This document shows positions 13,243-24,205 of a stretch of DNA of 64,000 nucleotides, in pieces (within the stretch, counting starts at the first letter, position 1; every line of letters starts with the position of its first letter). The position numbers were made by a program, and so were the translations under genes. The DNA comes from Ceratorhiza oryzae-sativae (taxonomy: Eukaryota; Basidiomycota; Agaricomycetes; Cantharellales; Ceratobasidiaceae), in contig JARWMV010000250.1 in NCBI GenBank assembly GCA_030998015.1, positions 496,001 through 560,000 of the forward strand, in the 5' to 3' direction. The notes below the pieces were generated by a model. The model did not search any database. It was not told the DNA's origin and saw only the letters and a program-made list of their open reading frames with translations.

Positions 13243-14016
13243 GTACGTACAATCAAATTCATCTCATGCTGTGTTATTCGCGTCATTTGAATGAAATGTG
13301 CTAATTTGGCTCGATCGATGAAATCGGGAATTTGACGCACATCCTCGGTCAAGCAATTGGCATGGGACTCGTCTTGATTCAAGAGAGGTGAGGAAAGATT
13401 AGATGCGAACCGGGCGGAGTACAGCCAAATCATCCGAGTGCAACTCTTGGCCATCGGACGAGAAAAGTCGGCTGTAGCGAAGGAATCTAGGCCCGAGTGT
13501 ATGCGACTTTTTTGTGGCCGCCCCTCATATTCAGGTGTGCAACTAGGTTCAAAGGGTATACGCAATCTATTTTTCAGCGGAAATTACTGATATGTCCGTA
13601 TGCTGTGCCCAGAAACGCATCCTCACAAATCTCTGCCACTGTCTAGGTCTTTTAACTCATTGATTTGGAAGTCCGCTTCCGCGAGGCGATGTTCCATACA
13701 GCTCACGGGCTGTACGAATACAAGAGCCGATTGGTGAGCTATATGGAGCGCAAAGTTTATCCTACATTCCTCTGCCGCAGTATCGCTGATTGTAGCATCA
13801 TCCGCACCGGACACGAGCTATCCGAGGGTTAAAGGTCTAACTCGGATAGAGGACAATTGGACTCCGAGTGCGGTACTGGAAACACCACTGCCACCGTTCC
13901 AAGTCTCATGGGCCGGACGCTCAAAGGACAGAGCGGATCGAACATAACGGTTACGTGCCGGGGCATGGATTCCATCGACCTCCGAAGAGTAGGGCGAAAG
14001 CCGTCATCTTCAAGGG
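13243..14016. other. Intergenic stretch before protease gene
   Basis: It contains the 3' untranslated region of the APH-like gene and the promoter of the protease. No coding sequence, repeat or RNA gene is recognised. Confidence 0.5.
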
Positions 14017-14024
14017 TATAAAAA
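14017..14024 (+). promoter_or_regulatory. TATA box of aspartic protease gene
   Basis: TATAAAAA lies 74 bp upstream of the ATG at 14098, a suitable distance for a fungal TATA box with a short leader. Confidence 0.6.
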
Positions 14025-14097
14025 GACAGCCCGTGCGTTCGGTGTATCATCACGGCTCTCGTCCCAGTCAAACCTCTACCACTTGAATCTCGATATC

Positions 14098-16078
14098 ATG
14101 AGGGCTGCCGTGCTCTGCAGTTTTGCGCTCGCTTCCACCGGCTCGTATGCGTTGCACGTACCTGCGCAGAATGCTCGGTCTCACAACCCTGGCTCCACAC
14201 CGATGAGCAAGTCAAGCGACCGATCTTGTCTCAAGAATACAAACAATAACCAATATCTGGCCAACTTTGAAGTTGGAGATGCGTGTACGTTGCGCCCCGT
14301 TCGATTCCCCCTATGCCTAACCTCTTAAACTCGTGATTTATTAGCATTTACACTAGCCCTGGATACGGGGAGTAGTGATTTGTGGTTTGCTCCAGGCGTG
14401 CATGATGCTGCCTTTGCAAATGCAAGATTCGCGGCAAGTGCCAAAGACTCGAATTGATCGTATTTCGTACTAACTTGAGGTCGGGCGTTTTAGGAGCCAA
14501 AGCTAAGCTTGAATATTACTTACGGCACCGGGTCGGTCGTCGGAGACGTCGCTCAGTTGAACCAGCTCTCATTCGCCGGATTCGACATCACCAACCAATC
14601 CTATCTCGGTGATCCGAAACAAGACTCGTTCTTCACACGGCTCGAGGCCAACGTCCCCAGTTTCCAGGGTCTTGCCGGGCTGGGGTTCGATACCATCTCG
14701 CAGATTAACCGTGCGGTCCTGAAGACGAGGAACGAAACGTGGGGTCGGAGCCTCATGTCGAATATATTCCTCTTGGATCCGTCTACGCCGAACCATATTG
14801 CGTTTTTCCTTAATAGGGATGGCGACTTGAGCGAGAAACATACTGGTCTTTTCGATATCGGGACTTATGTTTCTGGATACAAAGATGTGGCCAACAAGCC
14901 GAAACACGAAGTATTTTCCGGCAGTGATAAACTCGTGTTCCAATGGAACTTGCTCCTCGACAAACTTACTATCGGAGGGAAAGCGCAACCACTCGAGAGC
15001 GGTATCAAGAAAAACGAATCCGAGGGATTGACGAATGTACCCCCGGCCGGTACCATTTCCGCGCTCTTTGACACTGGGACATCTTTTGCCATACTTCCTC
15101 CAGCCGCATTCAAGGCATTGTACGAATCTATGGGCGGAGTGCCCATCAATGGCACTCTTGCATATGCTGTACCGTGCATGGCGGAGGCTCGCCTGGAGTT
15201 TACGTTTGGGTCAGTGGACTATCTGCGTTCTGGTTGATCGGAATCTCTAATAATTCGTATTTAGAAACCAGACTGTTCCGATTCACCCCCTCGACTTGAC
15301 CTATGTTCAGGTCCTCGAAGATAAAAACTTGACGTTGTGTGTTAGCGCGTACGGACCTGGCGAATGGGTAGGAGGCGACAACGACGTGATCCTGGGCGAT
15401 TCGTTCGTAAGTAGCTTACTATTTAGGGTTTCTCCTTTTTGCGGTATATGCTAAGGCGATACAACAGCTTCGAAACATCTACGCCGTCTACAACTATGGC
15501 GACTTTGTAAAGACCGAGTCGGGATTCAAAACGGACAGCCCGTCATTCAGTTCTTGCCACTGACGAAACCGGCAGCTGCAAGTGCCGATTTCAAGAAATC
15601 TCGCGCGAAAACGCTCGCGTCGCTGCCTCCCGAGGTCAACGTGGCAACGATCAACGACCCGAATCCCAAACCCGCACGGCACTCGCAGAGGAGCTTGCGG
15701 TCTGGCCCCAGTTCTGGTTTGGGATCCTTGATCAGGCTTCCGAGCTTGGACTCGACGAACTCTGCCGAGACATCGTCTGCGCTTCGGTCCTTGTTGGGAC
15801 TCGTCGAGGTCATGCTGGGACTAATTAGTGCCTGTACTGGACTCTTGGTCGTTCTCGTCGTCATAGCTGTTGCTTCGTTTCTGCGAATCAAGAAGCAAGG
15901 CGTACGAGGATCGCGCGCGCTACTAGGTTTTCGGGGAAGCAAGTGGACGAGCATTATGGGTTTCATTACACAGACTGAACATATCTCTTTTCAACAAGGA
16001 GTGAGAATTGCACGTGATTTCTACACAAACGCTTTAATTAATCCTGTGAAAACTTCCTGTAAATATGTTGGATATTGA
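14098..16078 (+). CDS. Secreted/anchored aspartic protease (pepsin family A1)
   Basis: A signal peptide begins MRAAVLCSFALASTGSYA. Exon 1 is 14098-14284; after a 60-bp intron exon 2 reads SFTLALDTGSSDLWF, carrying the first catalytic Asp. Exon 3 (about 14494-15209) contains LNITYGTGSVVGD and the second catalytic motif FDTGTSFAILP. Exons 4 (15265-15406) and 5 (from 15468) give NDVILGDSFLRNIYAVYNYG, the conserved end of the fold. The exon 2/3 junction does not join cleanly in my reading. Near 15520 the frame shifts at a GGG run, after which a linker rich in Ser/Pro and a hydrophobic helix (GLLVVLVVIAVASFL) followed by basic residues continue to 16078. A C-terminal anchor suggests a membrane- or wall-bound enzyme rather than a freely secreted one. 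Confidence 0.8.
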
Positions 16079-17086
16079 ATACGTCTCGTCAAACATATGC
16101 AAGATCGGCTATGAGGAAATCTCTGACTCTCTTGACGCGAGGTTCGCTGGCGTCACACTGTAGATGTTACGGACATGCGGCGTGAGCAATCGAGCTGATT
16201 TAGATAGCATACAACGGATCATTCGAGCTTCTCCGAGGCCTGTGGCGCACCCGCCGGGTTTGGACGTGTGTGCATGATCGTCACCATATGCGGTCGCTCC
16301 CACACTATTTTCCTTCTTTCGACTACGCCAATCAAATTTCGCTAGCTAGGCTACAGCGTTTAGTATCAAGGCCGACGCCCTCGACGCCAAAGCGCATTGG
16401 AGGCCTTGCAACTGCGTGACACGATCATGCATCCAGCCGACGACGATATTCACCCCAAGGCTAGGGAACCTCGGATATCTTCGTTTAACGCCTTACCCAA
16501 TCACTCGAGCTCTTTTTGGGGCCAAAAAGCATCATCCTGAGCATTATTCATCCCAGTTCCACATTGGGGGATTGAACGGCGTACGTGGCTTAGAACCGCG
16601 ACCATCAACCGAAGATCCGATTTGTACCTGGAGCTCCTCATCACGCCATACTCTGCCTAATGAAACTATCATTGTAATCCCCATTTTAGGTGTCCCTCAC
16701 CACAATGGATTGCCCTTAATACGCCCCGGTTTCTAAAAATACTAGTCGTCCTAGACCAGGAGATCTTGTTCTACTCAAGCCTTACACGTCGCGATTTCGA
16801 GATGGGAGATAAATCTACTACAAACAAGCCGTAGCGGAGCCCCATGGGCAAGTTCATCAGGTTTTGCTTCATGATTTACATCCAAGTCTTATATCCATCT
16901 CAAATATATCTTTAAGGAGCTGAGGGAGCGGGAAAAACGATCGCGGGCCTCCTGTGCACATGAAGCAAAACTACGTCACTAGCGCCTACTCTCGTGTGCT
17001 AGGACTAGTTCCACATACAATGGGATGACGTAACTATAAGCGCTGCCCCACAGGATACCTTATCGCTCTACCACTCACACTTCAAC
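16079..17086. other. Intergenic stretch, no gene seen
   Basis: No frame shows a recognisable domain or splice context. The right end should hold the promoter of the first kinase gene. Confidence 0.5.
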
Positions 17087-18169
17087 ATGCAAACTCAGGT
17101 TATACTAGTTGGGATTGGGTATGACCTACGAAGGGAATCATTGCTTAAATTCTCCTAACAAATTCTATCCCTGGTAGAGGCGGATCCTCTGCGGGCAAGA
17201 CAACTCTAGTTAGGCAGCTCAGTGCAGTGATCCCAGACTGTGTAGTGTTGCGACAAGACGTATGGATATTAATATCGCACTGCTAGACTACTGAATCTTA
17301 TTTTTGATCAATTGAAGGATTTCTGGACAGTTAGTGGCTTGACATAAGGGTGGCCTTCGTTGTACTGACAACTGCCTCGGGGGTAGCCACTTCAGGATAT
17401 TCCCATCCACCCCATTCATAACTTACCAGATATAGAGGATCCTGAAACTACTATCAAATGGTCTGCGTTCCGAGAAGCTCTCAAGCGCTTCAGATCAAAT
17501 CAACCCTTTGACGATAGCCACCCGAAATCCAGAGAGACTTGTTCGCCCTCAAGTGTAAGTCTTTATCATGCACCTCAGGCAAATTGATGATTGGAGTTTT
17601 GATAGAAATTTGACGGGAGACTCCCAGCTAGTTTGCTAAGGGAATGGGCAAATCGATTCAAGCGCTTCCAACAGGAGCAAATGCAGCGAGGTGTAAAAGT
17701 AGAATGGCGTTTAGTTGAGGGATTTGTGCTGTACTATGACAAGGTAGATGTTCTGCCCGGTTGTTTACCGAGTCTCTGAGAGCGCTTTCATTCCAGGAGG
17801 TCATGAACAGTCTGGACTTGTGCATTTTCCTTCGTTCACCGGGATATGTCTTACAAAAACGGAGACAGGGAAGGCAGTATGTGCACGATGGTAAGATACA
17901 CAGAATCGACCCTATAAGATATGGTCAGCGCGCTCATCTTGAAATATAGATGGCACGGTTTGGACAAACCCCCCAAAGCATTGGAATTTGATATCGTACC
18001 CAGCATATATCCGAGCCCATGCTCACCTTTTTCGAGCAGGAGATGTGGAAAAAGGATCCCCGCTTGAACCCATAAGCTTCTATTGATTGAGGGGGAAGGG
18101 ACGGAGCAGAACCTGTCGTTCGAGGATTTTTTCACTGTCGCAGCCACTGCTATCCTTCAAGTGAGCTAA
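17087..18169 (+). pseudogene. Nicotinamide riboside kinase-like gene, copy 1, frame broken
   Basis: Exon 1 (17087-17118) encodes MQTQVILVGIG; the next exon supplies the P-loop GGSSAGKTT and VVLRQD, followed by DFW, the pattern of NRK-type NMP kinases, which phosphorylate nicotinamide riboside for NAD salvage. Later exons mirror copy 2 (LCIFLRSPGY, RRQGRQY, SYPAYIRAHAHLF). At about 18075, within GSPLEP, one base is missing relative to copy 2, so the frame ends early; the downstream sequence still encodes the LLIEGEGTEQN segment in the shifted frame up to a stop at 18169. This is either a recent pseudogene or a consensus error. It lies in tandem with the intact copy 0.8 kb downstream. Confidence 0.65.
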
Positions 18170-18523
18170 GCGCTTGTGGCTTAATAATGCTATAACCTTT
18201 CTATTTTATACCTTGCCCTTGAGTTCAGCGAGCCCGCGTATGCTATTTGTTCAGTGAAACTCGGAGTTGGTGGATCGGATCATGCGAAGAGGGCACGGCA
18301 TCATAAGGCAGCGCTGCTTCAATCGAAGCACCGGCATCATTCTTACCAGAGGGAGACGCAGGCGATCGGGTGGAAACTGACATCCCACAGCGTCTTTGCA
18401 AATAAGCCTTATACACATTTATTTGGAAAAAGCAAATGATTCCATACTTTATAAAAAAGTCGGTTGTCCTATAGCAGCCTTACGTCTGAAACATTTGGAT
18501 GTTTCTCCTCATCCCACCAATCA

Positions 18524-18748
18524 ATGACAGTGCAACCGGTTCAGGCACAAGCACCCATGGTTAATTGAAGAATACTTGCCACAACCCAGGGTAGGCCTCA
18601 CATTCTGATGAACTATCACTGCTTACAGTACACAGTCGTGGCCAAAACAGGCTTGGGTTCACAAGCGCTCAAGGCGCTCGTGACCGTCGGCGGGTTTGGC
18701 GGTGGCAGTGGGGGCGGCTTGGTGCCCGTCGTATGTGGAAAGGCATGA
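18524..18748 (+). CDS. Possible small Gly-rich two-exon gene
   Basis: An ATG at 18524 opens MTVQPVQAQAPM. A GTTAAT...TTACAG intron would join it in phase to YTVVAKTGLGSQALKALVTV and a GGFGGGSGGG run ending at a TGA at 18746-18748. The donor is not consensus and no family is recognised. It is reported because the GC-rich in-phase second exon stands out from its AT-richer surroundings. Confidence 0.25.
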
Positions 18749-18957
18749 AGTCAAATGTAAAAGTCAAACAAAGCGAGAACGATATGAAATGCTCGGCACG
18801 ATAGGCATTCCGATTGGCACGCGTCCTGGGAAAAAGGCCGAAATCCAGCTAAACTAGTTAGCACCTCTGGCGCTAGTTGAAGCCTCGTGTGCGGCTCCTC
18901 TGATCTTGGCTGAGCCTGCAAACGGCCACACCGTTGTTCCTTCGCCCCGAGCCCAGG

Positions 18958-20046
18958 ATGCAAGATCGGGTCATACTGGTTGGAATAGGGTATGTCATAT
19001 AGTGGATTAAGTGCATTATTCTTAGTGCTTGATATGCATCAGAGGCGGATCCTCCTCAGGTAAAACAACCCTGGCCGCACAGTTGAGTGCAGTGATCCCC
19101 GATTGTGTAGTGTTGCATCAGGATGTAAGTATGATGATGAGATATTTTTCAGACTGTGATTCATGTTTCAATGCATTGTAGGACTTCTGGGCAGTACGTG
19201 ATACTAGAGCTAGGTAGCATTTGGTATACTGAAGGATACCTATACTTAGTCACTTGAAGATATTCCTATACACTCAGTCAAGAATGTACCAGACGTAGAA
19301 GATCCCGCAGTAACTATCGAATGGCCTGCATTCCGAGAGGCGTTTAAGCGATTCAGGTCGAGCCAACCCTTCGAAGATAGTCATCCGAAATCGATCGAGA
19401 TCACTCCAACCTTGGATGTAAGTGTTTGTGACAACGAGCCTGAAAGCCGCTTACCGCGAGTTTAATAGAAATTTAACAGCAGTCTTCGAGAAAGCTTCAC
19501 GAAAGAATGGAGGGATAAATTCAACAGGGTCAAGGAGGAGCGAATGCGACAAGGTGTAAGAATTCAATGGCGCTTAGTTGAGGGGTATGTGTTATACTAC
19601 GACAAAGTAAGGGATGCTTCCAGGTTGTTTGTTGAAGTTTTAAATTGTGTTTCTCTACTGTTAAATTTAGGAGATCACGAATGACTTGGACTTATCGATT
19701 TTCCTGCGCATTTCGGAACATATCCGAAAACAACGGTGGCAAGGGAGGCAGTACTTCAATAAGGGTATGATTTAGATATTTATATCGGACACATAGACTC
19801 AGATTATGCTACCCAATCGATGCAGACGGTACCATCTGGACAAATCTACCAGAGCATTGGGATTTGATGTCTTATCCAGCTTACATCAGAGCGCACGCTC
19901 ACCTTTTCCAAGGCGGGGATGTGGAAAAAGGATCCCCACTCGAATCCTACAAGCTCCTATTGATTGAGGGAGAAGGGACCGAGCAGAATATGTCATTTGA
20001 AGAACTCTTGGAGGCAGCATCGAACGCCATCCTTCGTATAAGCTAA
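18958..20046 (+). CDS. Nicotinamide riboside kinase-like protein, copy 2
   Basis: The gene reads intact through about seven short exons. The start MQDRVILVGIG is followed after an intron by the Walker A loop GGSSSGKTT and VVLHQD|DFWASLEDIP, where the Asp pair corresponds to the NRK substrate- and metal-binding region. The middle holds WPAFREAFKRF, then WRLVEGYVLYYDK, FLRISEHIRKQRWQGRQYF (a lid with several Arg) and DGTIWTNLPEHWDLMSYPAY, as in NRK1 where residues before the C-terminus close over the nucleoside. It ends LLLIEGEGTEQN...ILRIS. The likely role is ATP-dependent phosphorylation of nicotinamide riboside in cytosolic NAD salvage. The C-terminus is longer than in yeast Nrk1, so another nucleoside substrate is possible. 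Confidence 0.75.
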
Positions 20047-21154
20047 GTTAACTCATTGCTACGCGGCTCCTTTTTTAAGTTGTACCTGGTCCTAATATGA
20101 TTTTTGCCATGCACTATCTGAAGTATAGAGCTTGCTTCTCACCCTCTGATAACATCACTAAGCGCCACGTCTGTCTTTAACGTAGTTGGTTGCAATCAGA
20201 CGCTCTATGAAACTTCGCATGATAACAGCGCACGATTGCGCTACATTAATCATTGACGCACGTCTATCCAACTCTGGCTGTTAGGGGTTGAGACCTCACA
20301 CAATCGTATTGCCAGGTCTCTTCCCCCACTCTAAATGAGGGTTTGTGTCGACAACAAAACGGCTCCCATGAAATCTCGAAATAAGGGGGTACTAGCACAG
20401 CAACCAAAGGGGCACTGAGGCACCATTCTGTCTTGGAATGCTGATCATGATCATGATGAAATTTATTATTTTTATACCGCTAGCAGTCTCACAAAGAGCC
20501 AAGGCGCGGCCCCGGCCTGGTCACGAAGCAGAAAACCGGGCAACACCCTGCACCGGGGGTACAGGGAGAGTGTTTGTAACGCGACTAGAGAGACGACTCC
20601 GAGCAAGACGCCTGAGGCTGTCTTGGAATGCGATGGGTAAGTATTTCCTAATTCGCATTACCAAGACAGCTCCCTTTGGAAACATTGGGGCAATGAATCA
20701 ATATCTATGATTCATAAAGGGGTCACTAATATTCTACCACCTGGTTTCTCCGGCGCGTCCATACACAATTCGGCTTCCCCAGATTATTTCAGGCCAGTTA
20801 AATAGCTGATCTCGATTTCTATTGCTTAATGAGTAGAAAAATGCTGCTCAAATATTGAAATTTGTGTCTTTCTACCGAATGATCGAGAACGAGTGATGCA
20901 TGGTGCATATACCTGAGCGGTCAACGGATCTGAGGATGGTTACTTTTCAAACGAGTGCCACCCATTGATGAGTTCATCCGAGCCTGCTCGCTTAGTTTCC
21001 AAAACGGTAGGAATGTCCACTTTTATGCATTCACTCGCTTGCGCTACGCGCGTTTACGCAGGTGTCAAGTGAACCGAACTGGATCAATTAGACACGTTTG
21101 TATGCTTAGTCATCTTTGCAGCCGCTCCTTGTTGAAGTTGTCCTGTTCTTGACC
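20047..21154. other. Intergenic stretch, no gene seen
   Basis: No supported coding sequence. A short segment reading CTGTCTTGGAATGC occurs twice (about 20430 and 20620) about 190 bp apart, a weak direct repeat of unknown meaning. Confidence 0.45.
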
Positions 21155-22634
21155 ATGACTAACGAACCCACAAGCAAACGTTCCGCTCCAGAATGTGGCT
21201 TTGAGTCAACACAAAGCCCTGGGAAAAAGGAGTGCCTAGGGGGGACCGGTACGTCAGCCTCACAGCATCCTGGGCAGTTTAGATCAAAAGTTCTAAGATT
21301 GAAATTTTTTATGTTTCGCAGCCAGCGGTACCGGAAACGCCTCAAGGTATGTATACCACGAATAGGCTACCGTGCGTGTTTAAGTATATTGACTCACACT
21401 AGCCAAAATCGATGGGTTCGAGATCCGGACTTGTACTTCGGGGATGGTAGTGTCATCCTACTCGCGGAGGATGTATTGTTCAAGGTGAGTAGCACTCAAA
21501 CCCGTGACCGTTCGTACCAGACCCTCTAATGGAACTCAGGTCCACATATCACTTTTGATAGCCAAGTCTGAAGTCTTCAGAGACATGTTTGATATGCCAT
21601 TAGGTAGCAGCGATGCACCCGTCGAAGGGACAAGCGACGAACACCCAATTGTGATTCCGAGTGTCAAGGCATCCGAATTTCGAAATCTTCTCAAAATGAT
21701 TTACTTCTCGTAGGTTCCTGACAAATTGTTGGGACTATTCCTGACGCAGCCCAACTACCCTAGCCACTTCAACCTCTTTCAACTTGTTACAGACGATAAT
21801 TTACGGGACCCATCCCATCTTTGGATGAGATTCAACTTTTTCACAGATATTTCACATCTCTCTCATAGATTTGGCATGAATGAATATGAAGAGTGGGCCG
21901 CCAAACGACTGAGGATGGTTACAACTGCCTGTACAGACGGCATCGTACTCGCTTTCATACAAAGGGAAACGGAATCTACAGTACCAACTAGCTTTCTTCG
22001 GGCTCTTGCTTATGCTAAACTCATATCGGATATCCCTCTTGAGCACAACATTCGGAACATGGTACAGTTCTATTCTTTTACCAAAAGTGATATTCCACTG
22101 CCAAACCTACTGGCTACTATGCATGCTCCGGGGCTCCGCGAGGAGGACCCTGCACTGTTCGGATATTGGTTTACAAGTCTCCTGATTGCTGGGCACAAGG
22201 CATGGAACCAAGAGCCGTTTACTAGACAGGACCGCACAGCCTTGTTTTCGGCGCAATGCTATCTTACGCCTATTCCGGTTGACGAACTTGGGGAGGGTCT
22301 CGTGATGCCACTACTCTCACGACCTGATTTGGATGAGGACGGCGATATTCAAGTTTTGGTCCAGAACACGTGCCGTGAATGCCTCCAAGGAGTCTCTAAA
22401 GCTTGGCGAAGCTCCATTCCCGCAATCCACTACGAGCAGATCCTTAGCAACGATGTGCCACGGCCGTTCTATCGATTAAAAGGACTGGCCTATGTGAGAC
22501 TTTTATTTGCTCGTGCCATAGGTGAACTTGCTTCATGTCCCTACAAGTGCGGGCCTGATGTCCTCTCGTTGTTGGACCGCGACTTACATACACTGTATAC
22601 GCGTCTGGCTGCCTATTATAAAGATATCGAGTAA
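21155..22634 (+). CDS. BTB/POZ-domain protein, copy 1
   Basis: Five exons (21155-21248, 21322-21346, 21403-21484, 21540-21709, 21764-22634) give 413 residues with every junction in phase. After a basic, unstructured N-terminus comes WVRDPDLYFGDGSVILLAED, VHISLLIAKSEVFRDMFDMP and EFRNLLKMIYF, the strands and helices of a BTB domain. The rest is a helical region (HRFGMNEYEEWAAKRL, TRQDRTALFSAQCYLTP) common to lineage-expanded basidiomycete BTB proteins. BTB domains dimerise or bind cullin-3, so a role as a ubiquitin-ligase adaptor is possible but not shown. Two paralogues lie at 30745-31380 (decayed) and 34105-35379 (intact), both on the opposite strand. Confidence 0.85.
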
Positions 22635-24205
22635 TCCATTGTCAGCTCCAATAGGTGTGCAGTCTATTATTAACTGCGACTGCTATAACCCATAGATGTA
22701 CCGATTGATGCCTATTATTCATAAATGCTCTGTTACTTCCCAATACATATATGCGTGGTAAACTCAGCAAAGCGATGATAACCCAACTCACAGACAGAAT
22801 TCTCTACACAGCACATACAATTAACCTATGAGATTGGAAGGAGGGGTACCAGCATCATCATCATCCAATGGCTAGACCGCACTCGGCGCCGATCGCGGCG
22901 GCGTGTCCTTAATTCCCTTATCGTGAACTCTCATCCATTGGGCCCCACAGCCAACTTTTGATGAGGCAGGTCTGTGATTGGCTGGCTCCAGCAGAGCCCC
23001 ATAGGCATGTGATTCAGACTTGTGCTTTGAACAGGGTCGCCTTCTTTCACTCCCCGAGAATTTGACATTCGATAAGACCACTCAATGGAGCGGATTCACA
23101 CAATGGCACGGTGACCCAACAGAAACCACGCCAAAGCCTCATTTACGAAAGCTGGATCGAAGGTGTTCGGCATGCTTGATAAGTCATTAAGTGTTGGTAA
23201 CTCATAGGGTAAACGTGCCACTGAAGTAACATCCCAGATACAAAGCTAGCAGAAATTAGGCGCTTGCAAGGACCTCGCGGTGCTTAAAATCGACGTAGCC
23301 TCGCAACTCTAGCTAAGATGAGTGTTTTTCTATTCGCTGCAGATAATCCTCGGCTAATCCTATCCTTGGTTAAGACTGGGCTTCCCCACCCATGTTCTGC
23401 GCTTCGGGTACGGATTTGGTACAGCCAGTTCAATGAGTGGGCGGCTGAGCGTGGGTCCTTCAGATTGCTTGTACGGGTGCACGGTACTCTTATGTACACG
23501 ATACAAAATTTAGTGCGCGCTTATTTGTTCGCGTTAATCGCGCGTCCAGCCTAAACCGATATACGAACCGCCTTGGAAAGGAGGCCAAGTGCTTGGGCCC
23601 ATGCAGTGGGCTAATGTGTCTCTGCGGCGACTGAAAGTTGATTTGCAGCAGGAGCTCATCGAGTGTCACGTCGGATTTATACAGGCCGCATTGGGGGGTC
23701 AACGGAATTTTGATACGTCGTCGAATGCAACTATAATTTTAATGTACCCGTAGCTACTAGGTGTTGTACCCGATTCCGGAAACTGATTCCATTCACGGAA
23801 AGGAAAGCAATGTATATTCCGTGGGATTTGGTTGTCAGGAAAATATACTTTGGGCATTTACCAGCCACTTTCAAGGTCGCAGAAAGCCTTGCCTCGGCAA
23901 TCAGTATGAAGCCAGCGTGTATCAGATGTTTTCATCCAATAATACCAAGGATTTTGCAATATTGGAGGGCATATATGCATACCGCCACCACACCGGTTAA
24001 TACAAAGAAACAGAGTGGTTCGACGCCGTTTCTGGTGAACGATTGCGCATGTATACTCTGGCATACACCCTTGCGATTATAATTCTCGAATGTACTGCCT
24101 GGCAACTGGTTCAGAAATAGCTTGCTAATATCCAATACATGTATGCGTAAAACCCCCACAGACAGCAAAGCGACTGAAAGCCCGACTCGAAAACAGCAGT
24201 CTGCA
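22635..24205. other. Intergenic stretch, no gene seen
   Basis: About 1.6 kb lie between the 3' ends of the convergent BTB and SLD2 genes. The frames present lack motifs. I see no transposon end. Confidence 0.5.
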
